Origin: Bacteroidota bacterium
GTDB lineage: Bacteria > Bacteroidota > Bacteroidia > Bacteroidales > CAIXZF01
DNA: 35,668 nucleotides
Assembly: GCA_026391855.1 (NCBI GenBank)
Contig: JAPLDE010000054.1
Location: 1 to 35,668 of the forward strand
Reading direction: 5' to 3'
The notes under the pieces are model-generated. The model had not been told where the DNA came from, did no database searches, and saw only the letters and a list, made by a program, of their open reading frames with translations. The position numbers were made by a program, and so were the translations under genes. Shown one piece after another: positions 1 through 9,066 of the stretch (positions are counted from its first letter, which is position 1; each line of letters opens with the position of its first letter).

Positions 1-776
1 GTCCAGATCATCCCCTGCCGGTCGATGAACATACATGTAAATCCTCTTCCAAAACTGAGTTCAAAACCCCAAACCTTTTTTATTTTGAAGGTTTTTGAAT
101 TCACCTCCAGAATGCCCCCATAGCTTGTTATCCACAAAGAGGTTGTATCACCGGGCCTCTCACCAATACCCTGGATTAAATCGAATTGAAAACCGCGTTT
201 AGCCTGGTTATCAGTGGTTCTATAGCTGTATCGGGTAAATTTATGGTTTTCCCTGTTTACCAGTATCAAACCTGAATTGGTTCCTACCCAGAGATTTCCT
301 TTGTGATCCTCAAACATATTGTTTGCCATTTCACCCGGAAAACCGTCCTTGTTTTTCGGATCATAGGGAAAGTTTCTGAAAGTGCCTGTAAAGGGATTAT
401 ACATTGAAATCCCGGCCAGTGTCCCTATCCATAGCATAGAATCGCGGGTTTGCAGCAAACAGTGGACTGAGTTGTCGACGATGGAGAAAGGGTCTCCTGC
501 TTTTGCCTTAAAAGTGGTGAAGTTACGTCCGTCGTACCTGGCCAGGCCGTTGTCAGTTCCAATCCAGATGTAGCCCCGGAAATCCTGGACCGCGTCGTAA
601 CAAACCTGGGAAGGAAGACCGGATTGACGGGTAAGAAAGCGGAAGTTAAGCTTCAGCTCCGACTGGGGGTATAGTTCGGAAGGTCTGGACTGAGCAGTGG
701 AAGCAAGGGGAATAGTCAGCAAAACGAACAAAACCGTGATCCCCAACCGGTACAACAGCCTGGTGATCCCGGCCAT
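1..776 (-). CDS. Two-component regulator propeller sensor, 5' part only (runs off the window)
   Basis: This reading frame is open from the window edge to a start at 776. It begins with a signal peptide (MAGITRLLYRLG, then a hydrophobic stretch ending near LASTAQS). Next come repeats of the two-component regulator propeller type: Y-D-A-V-Q-D-F-R-G-Y-I-W-I-G-T-D-N-G-L-A-R-Y-D-G, then LWIGTLAGISMYN, NLWVGTNSGLILVN and LWITSYGGILEVN. In Bacteroidota such periplasmic propellers sit at the N-terminus of membrane sensors that end in a histidine kinase, sometimes fused to receiver and AraC modules. The output part lies outside the window, so the class is open. An in-frame ATG at 824, just after a TAG, would add 16 residues; 776 gives the more normal signal peptide. 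The LuxR regulator at 7533-8174 is a possible partner, by inference only. Confidence 0.8.
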   Translation of the reverse strand, partial: MAGITRLLYRLGITVLFVLLTIPLASTAQSRPSELYPQSELKLNFRFLTRQSGLPSQVCYDAVQDFRGYIWIGTDNGLARYDGRNFTTFKAKAGDPFSIVDNSVHCLLQTRDSMLWIGTLAGISMYNPFTGTFRNFPYDPKNKDGFPGEMANNMFEDHKGNLWVGTNSGLILVNRENHKFTRYSYRTTDNQAKRGFQFDLIQGIGERPGDTTSLWITSYGGILEVNSKTFKIKKVWGFELSFGRGFTCMFIDRQGMIW

Positions 777-941
777 GAAGCGAAAGATGCAACAGTACTT
801 AATCCCGAAGTCTCTGGTAACCATCTCCTATATTACAGTTCTATCCCGATTGGCAAAATCATATTTGATTGGATAAATATCTGAATTTCCTGATTCAAAA
901 TACAGGGATGCGTTAAAATTATTCTACCGCGGGGGGCGGTT

Positions 942-973
942 AACCCTGTCATCGTCGCGACGCCGACAGGGTT
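942..973 (-). terminator. Strong stem-loop downstream of the C10 peptidase gene
   Basis: AACCCTGTC (942-950) pairs perfectly with GACAGGGTT (965-973). The loop itself holds a 10-bp palindrome, CGTCGCGACG, so the transcript could fold into a long hairpin. It lies 17 nt past the stop codon of the peptidase gene. No U-run follows on the minus strand, so a role as a terminator or mRNA 3' stabiliser is inferred from position. Confidence 0.5.
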
Positions 974-989
974 TTCGAAGGGATAAAGA

Positions 990-3900
990 TCAATGTGAAA
1001 TAATCACTGGCTCTACCTGGTATTTCATGCTATTACCGGTAATGGTTTCCATTTTCAGCCAGTAGTTACCTGAGCGAACGTTGGAAACATCGAAGCTGAA
1101 AGAATGGGTTCCTTTTGTTTCCTCTTCCGTTTGAATGGTTTTAATGACTTGCCCCAGGTTGTTGTATAGTAAAATGAAGGCAAATCCGGTTTCTTTCAGA
1201 TTGTAAGTAATACTTACGGTATTGCCGGCAGGATTGGGAAATAGGGAGAAGGTCTGATCACCTGAAACAACCTGTGGCATCAGTAGTTTGACAGACGGAA
1301 GCTCCATGGCTTTCGGATCAGCAAAGGAAGACTCTTCCCCTATGGAAAAGTTCAGGTCTTTGCCGGGAAGCAGGCGGGCTTTGATGGTGAACAAGGCTTC
1401 ATTGCCCGGCACCACCACCGGTGAAAGGCTGTACCAGGCGATTCTCAGTTGATTGGTGTTGAGCTGGTAGATGAAAGCATTGTCATTTCCTGACTTCAGC
1501 AGATTTCCGGGCTCGATACCCAAGATCTCAATGGAATTGGAAGAATAATTCAGTACCAATGATATGGCACCCAGGCTTTCGGTTTTTTCAATTCTTAAAG
1601 GCAGAGAAATTTCACCCGTTTCAGAGGCTGTTACTTCGCCATCTATTACAAGCTCTGCCTTTGCACCTTCCTTCGCAGAAGGAATATAGGAACCATTCAC
1701 ATCTGCAAAGCATAACCCCTTGAAATTCATGGTAATGTTATTATTTCCGGTAAATGTTACAATGGGGTGCTCGAACGCCCAGTCACCAACTGCAAAGGAA
1801 GTTATATTTCCTACGAAACGCTTCATTGCCAGCAAGGCATCAATTGAGTTAATGCCGTAAAGGCCATCGAGATTGGCAGCTGTAAACCTGACATCTTCGA
1901 GTGTATCTGACCCTACAAAATGTTTCATGATCACCAGGGCATCAGCGGCGTTAACTCCTCCCCATGGCTTGGTACATATTGCATCCAGTGTATAAGTTCC
2001 GGGAGGTACGCCGGAAAAGTTGTATATACCTGCTGTATTGGTTGTTGTTGTTGCTGCAACGATACTTCCATTTTTCAGGTTAACGGTAACATTACTTAAA
2101 AATGTTCCTGGGGTATTGTCATATCTGACTGTCCCATTCAGCTGGCTTCCAGCCGGAAGAACTGTTACCGTAACCTGGGCGGTATCGTTGCAATTGTTTG
2201 CATCAGTGACACTTAGCGTGAAAACAGTTGTAACCGGCGGAGATGCATAAGTTGATTGGGTGTAGGGACTGCTCAGACTTTCAGTAGGGGACCATTGGTA
2301 AAGATAAGGTGAAGAACCTCCACTGGCATAACCACCGAGAATGGCACTGGATCCGCTGGTTATGGTTGTGTTGGCACCTGCATCGGCAACCGGAAGGGGC
2401 AACACATGAACCGTGACCGTATCGGTGTAGAAAGCACCGGGACCGCTGAATACGGTAAGAATGTATGTTGTGGTTGTTAATGGACTGGCCATGGGGAAGG
2501 GGCTGGTCGGGTCGCTCAGACCAGTTACAGGCGACCATTCATAGATTAGCGGAGGAGTTCCGTTATTGACAAAGGCGGCCAGTGAAGAAGAGGATCCCAC
2601 GCAAATGGAAGAAGGTGTTGCAGTGGCATTTACAGAGGGTTCTCCGTACCAGATAATAAGATCGAAAGGATCATTTTCGTGAGCCTCACCGGCGAAATTT
2701 CCACCGAAATTTGTAAAAGTGATCTCGCCCTGGTTCAGGTCTTTCCTGACATTGGTGGAGCTGTTATCTTCAATGAAAACCGCCTGGTCAACCGTCAGGA
2801 TTTGTGAATTGTTGATGGTAAGCAAGGTTCCGCCATCTTCTCCCTGCACAAACCAGCAATTATTCATCGGGTACCATTGATTGATAAAGGCTCCGTTTTT
2901 AACGTTCACTCCATTGGTATCCAGGCCTGTAAAGACACAATAATCGGCCGATAGTGTTCCTCCTGCTTCCACATTCATTCTGAAATAACCCTGGTCAGGC
3001 TCCAGGTACACTTGGGCATCCGGTTCGCCATAGGCTTCAAGCCATCCGCCATTGTTGACACTCAGGGTTTTATATAAGCCGGTTGCCAGGTGAGAACCTC
3101 CGGGCATGTAGATCACTCCTCCATTCCCTATCATCACATTTCCCTGGCAATCATAGCGGTATCCGTTCAGGTCAAGAATTCCAAGGTTCACATTTAAAAA
3201 CTTGTCGGGACCGCAGGGAATATCGGAATTCATCATTAATTCAACATCCTCGTATTTATCGATGTACATGCTGCCAAATTCTCCGGAAGCAGGAGAAAAC
3301 TGAAGGTTCTGATTGTCTTCTCCGTCAAAAATGAAATTTCCGAACTCACTGTTCCAGTTTACCTGCGGATCCACGATCATGTTTCCTGCCACTTCATGCC
3401 ACATATTTGGGTAAGAGGCAGCGACAGTGCCTGAAATGGCATGAAAATTACCGGCAACGAACAAAGGCTGAAAAGTGGTAAAAGTTTTCCCGTGAGCCTG
3501 AATTTCCAGGTTGTAGAATTGTTCGTAATCTTCAATGGTCTGGACTGCCTGATTCTTCCATTCAGCATTAAATGTAACAGTTCCGGTGCCACAGCTAAAC
3601 CCGCCCAGGCCAACCTGGTTGAACCAGCTTCCATTGACAACGATATTGTTGTTATTCGATACCAGCGCCCCGTTGTTGATGGCAAGGTTGCCTCTAAGAT
3701 AAAGCGTTGAATTCATGTCAGCTTCATTGCTTCCGGGCGCTGAAAATTGCGCCAGATCAGCAAATTCAGCCTGTTCTTCCGGGTGTGGATTATTAAGAGC
3801 AGGGTTGGCGGGAGCAAAACCGGAGATTGCATTTTTATTGATCGTCAGGTTCCAGAAAGCCGCATTGTTGGTTGTGGAAACTGTAGCGGTTCCGGGTCCG

Positions 3901-6900
3901 TATAATTCAACCGTTCCGCCATCGGGTCTGAAATTCGAACCGTCGGCGCGGAAGGAACCTGTGGTTCTGATCCAGCCACCTGAGATGTCGCCTGTAAAGT
4001 AATGAGTTCCACCTGTATACAAATAAATGCCTGTTTCTTTGAAATCCAGGGTTCCTCCATTTGTCATAATGAGCATACCATCAGCTGAATAGGGCCAATA
4101 GCTGTCGGTGGTACCACCATACACATTTACAGTCCCTCCGTATATTTCAAGCGTGCCGTTCAGGTCGACCCATCCCCCGGGATTGTGAAGGTTCATAGTC
4201 CCGCCCTGCTCAACAATAAAATTCCCGCTGATACCATTGTCTTCCAGGTGGTCGGCACCAAAAGTACCGGATTCAACTTTAACTCCGCCGGAAAGCCATT
4301 TATAATAGATGCAATTAACGGTAGCATCAGTAATGACGAGGTTTCCGCTGGTCTTATTGATTTGCAGGTGACCGAAATTCTGGTTGCTGCATTGCTGGTC
4401 GGTGACACCGGTGAAGACAACCGTTCCTGCAGTGGAAAAGCCGGTAGATCCGTTGTTATTCACCCAGTTTCCGCTGATATAGATGGTATTACCGGAGGGC
4501 ATCAGCGTGACAGGACCACTGTCGATCTGAAGGGACCCTTTGATGGTGATATCCGTTAACATTGTCACCAGGGAAACCGATCCCAGTTCCAGGTCATTAA
4601 AGTAATCGCCGACATTCAGAACCAGGTCTTTGTTCTGGTTCTGGAGGATAAACTTACCATTATTGCAGCGGAAATGTCCGGAATTTAATAACAGCCCGTT
4701 CAGATAAACTATTCTGGAACAAGAGCTTAAGAAGGTGGAATTGGCCCCGATATTCAGATTGCCGGTGATCGATAAATCACGGGATGACATGTAGGAAAAA
4801 TCTAGGTTGTTGTTTTGTTTATCAATGATCAGGTGATAAAAGCTGCTGTTATTATCACGGTTATTGATCAAACCGGCAAGGGATCCGTCAAAATAGACAG
4901 AAGCCGGGTAAAGGTTTATGTAAGCATTGGATTTGAATGTCCAATTTTTCAGACAATGAAGACTGGAGGAAGCAGTGGCGGAAAAAGAAGAATTCGTTTC
5001 AAAAATAAAATTACCGGCAATGACCTGGGTAGCGCTGGTATTGGTATTCAGAGAAAGCAAACCGTAAACGTCGATGTTTTCTCCAACGGTAAGACTATGA
5101 TTTTGAATGGTTAAGGAGGCAGTAACATAGTCGTCTCTGGCAATGACCAAATTATGACACTCGGCATTTGCCTGGTAAATTCTTGGAAAATTGAGTGAAT
5201 TTTCAGGGATGATCACATCATCACTGCTGTTTGGCACCTGGTTCCCGGACCAGTTCCAGGGGTTGTGCCAGTTATCATCGTAATCGCCCGTCCATCTTCC
5301 TCCCTGGCCGATTTTCAGGTTGTAATTGCCGAAATCAAACGAATTACTCCACATGACCAGGCCGTACCATCCTTCTATGTTAATGGTAACATACATGGTT
5401 TCGGATTGTCCGTTGCCGTTTGCGTCAGTGCTGATCATCGCCTGGTCGAGGCTTTTCAATATAGTACCTGCACTGCTGCCAAAAAGAGCCATTCCGGGGT
5501 CAAGGTTTCCGTAAATCATTTCTATGGTGAAATAATATCTGCCGGGTGTGAGATAACATTGCCATACTTTCGCGATATCAGAAGTAGACCAGGTGAGGTT
5601 GTAATAGCTTCCCGTGCTGATGTTTTCATCGGCAGTATAGGCTAATATTTGGGCAGCGTTATAACTTCCAAGCTTGTGGGTTTCATACCCTCTTTCCTGG
5701 ATGGTACCCTGTGTGCCGTCTTCCATGATCAGTGATATTTTTCCCGGACCACCCGAACTGAAGGCCAGTTGAGCCGGTGATGAGGCAAAATTGGTATCGG
5801 CATAAGCGGTGAGAGAAGTACTCGTGGCGTGGGTCCCTGATCTTACTGCAATGGCGCTCCAGACAAGCTGGTTATTTCTTTTAAAGCCCAGAAAATCAGT
5901 GCTGTCTGGACAGGAAGCCATATAACCCACATTATTGAGATTGATGACGCTTTTAATATTACCACCATTTGAAAAGTGGTTTTTTACACTCTCAACATTT
6001 CCCAGGTTAGCACTTTTTGATGTTACGTAATAATAGAATTCCTGACCAGGGAACACATTGTAATCATTAAATAAAGTATCAGTGATCCAGCCAGATACAG
6101 CGATACACCATTCAGGATGGGCATAGTCTGTTGTTCTGTAAACTTTATAATGTGTGGCATTGGAAGCCCAGCGCCAGTGTACATTGATATGGTCGCGGAA
6201 TCCGCCACCATTGTCGGTATAGGAGGCAGAAATATCAGTTGGAGAGAGCGGCTGGGCCCCGGCGGCCGGATGGAGGTCGAAAATAGCGCTTTGCTTATAG
6301 GTAAAATCATTGCCATCAACAAACAAAGCCAGGTTGACAAAGTACCCGTTACTGGTTCCACCCCAACCCCAGTTGTGATGAAAGTAGGTAAAGGCAGAAG
6401 AAACATCATAGAAACCATCCACCACCCAGCAATGCCCGTCACCTTCATCGGGAAACCCTGAGTAAAGAATTGGAAATCCAGCAAGAAGGTTTAGCTTCAT
6501 CACCTGTTGCCATACTTCCTGGCCGTGATCCTGCTCTCTTTCCAGGTGAGCTACCGCATCCATGTTGAAATGGTCAACAAGGGCAGAGACCCCGTAATCA
6601 TTAAAATGAGCACTGGACCCTCCGCATCCGTAATCCATCAGCACAGCTACCCCGCAGTCTTTCATGAGTTCGGCAATGCCAGGACAATAATCATAATAGC
6701 AATCGGACCCCGGGTTGCAGAAAGTATACATTCCGTCCCAGTCGTATACTGAATTAAAATTGGAACAAAGTGTTCCTGCGGAATTTGTTACACAAACAGT
6801 ACCTGTAGGAGCAGAGCCATGTTCAGGATAATTCCAGTACTTCAGAAGCTGTGCCAGTGCTGTAGCCACACATCCGGTTAAATTATGCTGGCAACTGAGC

Positions 6901-7463
6901 GTACAATTGTAATCAAACATTCCATGCTTGTTATATCCACTGCCCTGGTTCCAGGTAGTATGCAACAGCGGGGACACCATAGATGAATTTATCGTGGTTT
7001 CAGCCATAGGCTGCCCGAGCGTTTCCCATAACTGGGCCACCTCAGGAGCCGGAGCACTATTCTCTGTAATCATTAAGTGCAGATACTCCCGGTACACTTT
7101 CATCCATTCCCGGGTTTCCGGTGATTCGATCTGGTCAATATCAACCCAGGGAGACTCCAGCGAAAAACAAAGGACCGGAGTTACCGCATCGGTGGCACTC
7201 AGCATAATATAGCCGGTCTGAAGACTAAAATTGAATACATAATACATTGGTTCACCGTCTGTTGTTCCCGTCATTGTCAGGACTGGCTCGAGGCCGTCTG
7301 CATTGCTCATGCCCGCCTGCCTGGCCTGGGCCTGGATAAAATTCCGGGCTGCTGTCCTGGCTTTTTCAACGGGCACTTTCTTAGCACTTACTGCCAGACA
7401 TAAAATACTGAAAACCAAAATGGCAAATAATCTGATTGTCTTCATGTGTTCTGAATTTTTCAT
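990..7463 (-). CDS. Secreted C10 (streptopain-like) cysteine peptidase with dockerin-like, cohesin-like and T9SS sorting modules
   Basis: A 2157-residue secreted protein. A signal peptide (MKTIRLFAILVFSILCLAVSA) is followed by a Spi-type propeptide and a C10 peptidase domain at about 160-385. The nucleophile is Cys ~197 in TGCVATALAQLLKYWNYP, and the catalytic His ~343 is in GHCWVVDGF, followed by HHNWGWGG. Next come a fibronectin-like domain (~405-498), a long beta-strand-rich region opening with WTGDYDDNWHNPWNW (~724-1600), two PKD-like modules (~1610-1765), an SdrD-B/carboxypeptidase-regulatory-like domain (~1772), a dockerin-like pair (KPWGGVNAADALVIMKHFVG, ~1831), a cohesin-like domain (~1954-2030) and a T9SS type A domain from FSLFPNPAG (~2072) to the end. 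Family knowledge points to cell-surface or released protein degradation. The start at 7463 lies 20 nt past a clear -7 box; the ATG at 7445 is an alternative. The dockerin and regulatory-like modules are shared with the protein at 14934-16178. Confidence 0.9.
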   Translation of the reverse strand: MKNSEHMKTIRLFAILVFSILCLAVSAKKVPVEKARTAARNFIQAQARQAGMSNADGLEPVLTMTGTTDGEPMYYVFNFSLQTGYIMLSATDAVTPVLCFSLESPWVDIDQIESPETREWMKVYREYLHLMITENSAPAPEVAQLWETLGQPMAETTINSSMVSPLLHTTWNQGSGYNKHGMFDYNCTLSCQHNLTGCVATALAQLLKYWNYPEHGSAPTGTVCVTNSAGTLCSNFNSVYDWDGMYTFCNPGSDCYYDYCPGIAELMKDCGVAVLMDYGCGGSSAHFNDYGVSALVDHFNMDAVAHLEREQDHGQEVWQQVMKLNLLAGFPILYSGFPDEGDGHCWVVDGFYDVSSAFTYFHHNWGWGGTSNGYFVNLALFVDGNDFTYKQSAIFDLHPAAGAQPLSPTDISASYTDNGGGFRDHINVHWRWASNATHYKVYRTTDYAHPEWCIAVSGWITDTLFNDYNVFPGQEFYYYVTSKSANLGNVESVKNHFSNGGNIKSVINLNNVGYMASCPDSTDFLGFKRNNQLVWSAIAVRSGTHATSTSLTAYADTNFASSPAQLAFSSGGPGKISLIMEDGTQGTIQERGYETHKLGSYNAAQILAYTADENISTGSYYNLTWSTSDIAKVWQCYLTPGRYYFTIEMIYGNLDPGMALFGSSAGTILKSLDQAMISTDANGNGQSETMYVTINIEGWYGLVMWSNSFDFGNYNLKIGQGGRWTGDYDDNWHNPWNWSGNQVPNSSDDVIIPENSLNFPRIYQANAECHNLVIARDDYVTASLTIQNHSLTVGENIDVYGLLSLNTNTSATQVIAGNFIFETNSSFSATASSSLHCLKNWTFKSNAYINLYPASVYFDGSLAGLINNRDNNSSFYHLIIDKQNNNLDFSYMSSRDLSITGNLNIGANSTFLSSCSRIVYLNGLLLNSGHFRCNNGKFILQNQNKDLVLNVGDYFNDLELGSVSLVTMLTDITIKGSLQIDSGPVTLMPSGNTIYISGNWVNNNGSTGFSTAGTVVFTGVTDQQCSNQNFGHLQINKTSGNLVITDATVNCIYYKWLSGGVKVESGTFGADHLEDNGISGNFIVEQGGTMNLHNPGGWVDLNGTLEIYGGTVNVYGGTTDSYWPYSADGMLIMTNGGTLDFKETGIYLYTGGTHYFTGDISGGWIRTTGSFRADGSNFRPDGGTVELYGPGTATVSTTNNAAFWNLTINKNAISGFAPANPALNNPHPEEQAEFADLAQFSAPGSNEADMNSTLYLRGNLAINNGALVSNNNNIVVNGSWFNQVGLGGFSCGTGTVTFNAEWKNQAVQTIEDYEQFYNLEIQAHGKTFTTFQPLFVAGNFHAISGTVAASYPNMWHEVAGNMIVDPQVNWNSEFGNFIFDGEDNQNLQFSPASGEFGSMYIDKYEDVELMMNSDIPCGPDKFLNVNLGILDLNGYRYDCQGNVMIGNGGVIYMPGGSHLATGLYKTLSVNNGGWLEAYGEPDAQVYLEPDQGYFRMNVEAGGTLSADYCVFTGLDTNGVNVKNGAFINQWYPMNNCWFVQGEDGGTLLTINNSQILTVDQAVFIEDNSSTNVRKDLNQGEITFTNFGGNFAGEAHENDPFDLIIWYGEPSVNATATPSSICVGSSSSLAAFVNNGTPPLIYEWSPVTGLSDPTSPFPMASPLTTTTYILTVFSGPGAFYTDTVTVHVLPLPVADAGANTTITSGSSAILGGYASGGSSPYLYQWSPTESLSSPYTQSTYASPPVTTVFTLSVTDANNCNDTAQVTVTVLPAGSQLNGTVRYDNTPGTFLSNVTVNLKNGSIVAATTTTNTAGIYNFSGVPPGTYTLDAICTKPWGGVNAADALVIMKHFVGSDTLEDVRFTAANLDGLYGINSIDALLAMKRFVGNITSFAVGDWAFEHPIVTFTGNNNITMNFKGLCFADVNGSYIPSAKEGAKAELVIDGEVTASETGEISLPLRIEKTESLGAISLVLNYSSNSIEILGIEPGNLLKSGNDNAFIYQLNTNQLRIAWYSLSPVVVPGNEALFTIKARLLPGKDLNFSIGEESSFADPKAMELPSVKLLMPQVVSGDQTFSLFPNPAGNTVSITYNLKETGFAFILLYNNLGQVIKTIQTEEETKGTHSFSFDVSNVRSGNYWLKMETITGNSMKYQVEPVIISH

Positions 7464-7482
7464 GAGAATATTGAACGATCAA

Positions 7483-7531
7483 CAAAAGTAGACCGTCCCT
7501 GCAGGGATGTCAATCAGTAAAATTGTTGATT
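7483..7531 (-). promoter_or_regulatory. Promoter and dyad operator of the C10 peptidase gene
   Basis: On the minus strand a 20-bp imperfect dyad (7512-7531, AATCAACAATTTTACTGATT) runs into an ATTG -33 box (7511-7514). Exactly 20 nt then separate this from TACTTTTG (7483-7490), a perfect match to the Bacteroidota -7 consensus TAnnTTTG. The ATG at 7463 lies 20 nt after the box. The spacer holds a 12-bp palindrome, TCCCTGCAGGGA (7496-7507), a second possible operator. The layout matches the promoter of the response regulator gene. Confidence 0.7.
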
Positions 7532-7532
7532 T

Positions 7533-8174
7533 TTATCCCACCAGTCTTTCCTTCAGGGCTTTGATGACAGCCTCGGATTTGGAATTCACGTGAAGCTTGC
7601 GGTAGATGCTGTTGATATGAGTGCAAACTGTACTGGTAGAGATGAAGCAATTTTCTGCTATCTTCTTATAACTTTCCCCGTTTACCAGGCACTTCAGAAT
7701 ATCCATCTCCCTGTCGGATAAGGTATATTCATTCTTTTTCTTTGAGGTGGGACGGGAAAAGAATTCAAGGACTTTGCGGGCGATTTCCCCTGTCATCGGA
7801 GAACCCCCGTTATGAAGCTCAACAATGGCTTCGAGAATTTGAATGCTTTTCGACTTTTTCAGCAAATAGCCTGAGGCTCCGGCACATAGGGCATCAAAAA
7901 CCTTACTTTCATCTTCAAAAACAGTGAAAATCAGGATGTTGATCTCAGGGAAAACGGCTTTGATCATGGAGGTAGCTTCGATGCCGGAAATACCGGGCAT
8001 GTCGATGTCCATCAGGATGACCCGGGGTTTAAACAGTGTGCAATTCTCCATCACTTTGGCGCAATCGCTCCATGCGCCGCACAGTTCCATGTCTTCTGAT
8101 CCCATGATCAGGTACGACAGGCTTTCACGCAGTGTATCATTGTCTTCGTAGACTGAAACCCGGATTGGATTCAT
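7533..8174 (-). CDS. LuxR/NarL-family response regulator
   Basis: A 213-residue two-domain regulator. The receiver domain (residues ~4-120) has the acidic pair E10-D11, the phosphoacceptor D56 in VILMDIDMPG, and a conserved lysine in GYLLKKSKS. The C-terminal LuxR helix-turn-helix (~148-210) reads YTLSDREMDILKCLVNG, then KIAENCFISTSTVCTHINSIYRKLHV, the standard NarL/FixJ pattern. It should be a cytoplasmic, phosphorylation-controlled DNA-binding protein acting as a dimer on a dyad. Its own promoter has a perfect 20-bp dyad, and a near copy sits at the same place before the C10 peptidase gene, so autoregulation and control of the peptidase are inferred. No complete histidine kinase is in the window; the truncated propeller sensor at 1-776 is a candidate partner. 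Confidence 0.9.
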   Translation of the reverse strand: MNPIRVSVYEDNDTLRESLSYLIMGSEDMELCGAWSDCAKVMENCTLFKPRVILMDIDMPGISGIEATSMIKAVFPEINILIFTVFEDESKVFDALCAGASGYLLKKSKSIQILEAIVELHNGGSPMTGEIARKVLEFFSRPTSKKKNEYTLSDREMDILKCLVNGESYKKIAENCFISTSTVCTHINSIYRKLHVNSKSEAVIKALKERLVG

Positions 8175-8192
8175 GGGGATAATATTCTACTG

Positions 8193-8241
8193 CAATATTA
8201 AGGCAAGATGCCGCGAGATGCAATCAACAATTTTGTTGATT
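8193..8241 (-). promoter_or_regulatory. Promoter and perfect 20-bp dyad of the response regulator gene
   Basis: A perfect dyad, AATCAACAA-N2-TTGTTGATT (8222-8241), ends in the ATTG -33 box (8221-8224). It is followed by a 20-nt spacer and TAATATTG (8193-8200), which matches the TAnnTTTG -7 box in all but one defined position. The ATG at 8174 is 19 nt downstream. The spacer also carries a direct repeat of AGATGC on the plus strand. The arrangement is the same as at 7483-7531. Confidence 0.7.
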
Positions 8242-8279
8242 TTTGAATCTTCTGTTAGGTCAGGTCGTTACGCATTAGA

Positions 8280-8303
8280 AGGGTCACGATATATCGTGAC
8301 CCT
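8280..8303. terminator. 24-bp perfect palindrome between the DUF6261 and regulator genes
   Basis: AGGGTCACGATA is followed immediately by its exact reverse complement. It lies 8 nt past the stop codon of the DUF6261 gene (minus strand), where a hairpin would end or protect the transcript. No clear U-run follows, so the terminator call rests on position and stem strength. Confidence 0.5.
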
Positions 8304-8310
8304 ACAAATT

Positions 8311-9066
8311 TCAACCCCGGGCGGTATCCAAACCGGTTTCTTTGGTTGGGTTATCCTCTTTTGCTTTGGATCGTCCCTTCCGCCGGGCAAGAATAGTATT
8401 GTATTTAACCACACGTGCGTTCAGTTCCGCGACAAAAAAAGCATATTCAGTATCGCCATTGATTAGGATGAGGGCGGTGATCTGGTCGGTAATACTATGA
8501 TAAACGGCGTCAAGTACCTTCCGTGCCTGTTTCATTTGCAATCCGGTCTTTCCGGCATCTTCCGTATAGCGGGTCTTCATTAAGATGTCGAATTCCTGGT
8601 TTCTGGCTGTAAGCTCAGGTATCCAGTCCGATAGGTTCAGCAGGGCCACATCGGCAGCATAACTACCCTTTAAATCCTCCAGCAGTTTGTTAACAGCGGA
8701 CGTCTCTTCAGCATAGGGTTTAACTGCGATGTTGCCAAATTGGTCGAACAAGATTTTTACCCTTTCGGCGGCGCTCTGTTTTTCTTCATCGAAATGATAC
8801 AAGGCCGATTTTACACCAAAGATCAATCCGCGGATAAGATTGTCGCGTTCATGGTCAGCCTCAGCCAGCAGGGCGGTGGCAGCGCTTTTCCTGATTATTT
8901 CAAGCGTCTCCTTTTCCTTTTTAAGGAGATCCGGGAAGGGAGCAAATACTTTTTCGATTCCCAGGGTCTTAGCCCCGAAATGATTTACCAGTGACTCAAA
9001 TTCAGACTGGAATTGGACATGTTCTTCATTATGAAGTAATAACAAGGCAATTGTTTCTGTTTTCAT
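8311..9066 (-). CDS. DUF6261 family protein
   Basis: A 251-residue, mostly helical, charged protein without signal peptide or membrane segment. Its pattern agrees with what I recall of DUF6261, a family of unknown function found in Bacteroidota: LLHNEEHVQFQSEFESLV near the N-terminus, AEADHERDNLIRGLIFGVKSAL in the middle, GNIAVKPYAEETSAVNKLL, LKGSYAADVALLNLSDWIPEL, and a basic end with YNTILARRKGRSKAK. The family name is from memory of its conserved pattern, not from a search. Coiled-coil-like helices suggest a structural or adaptor protein, but no activity can be read from it. The start codon overlaps a hexamer repeat (9065-9088), which may alter the leader length. A strong palindrome follows the stop codon. 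Confidence 0.75.
   Translation of the reverse strand: MKTETIALLLLHNEEHVQFQSEFESLVNHFGAKTLGIEKVFAPFPDLLKKEKETLEIIRKSAATALLAEADHERDNLIRGLIFGVKSALYHFDEEKQSAAERVKILFDQFGNIAVKPYAEETSAVNKLLEDLKGSYAADVALLNLSDWIPELTARNQEFDILMKTRYTEDAGKTGLQMKQARKVLDAVYHSITDQITALILINGDTEYAFFVAELNARVVKYNTILARRKGRSKAKEDNPTKETGLDTARG

Noticed and set aside
7533..8174. Pairing the response regulator with a hybrid histidine kinase inside the window
   Set aside because: No kinase domain is present here; only the propeller part of a sensor is visible at the left edge, so the pairing is left as a possibility.
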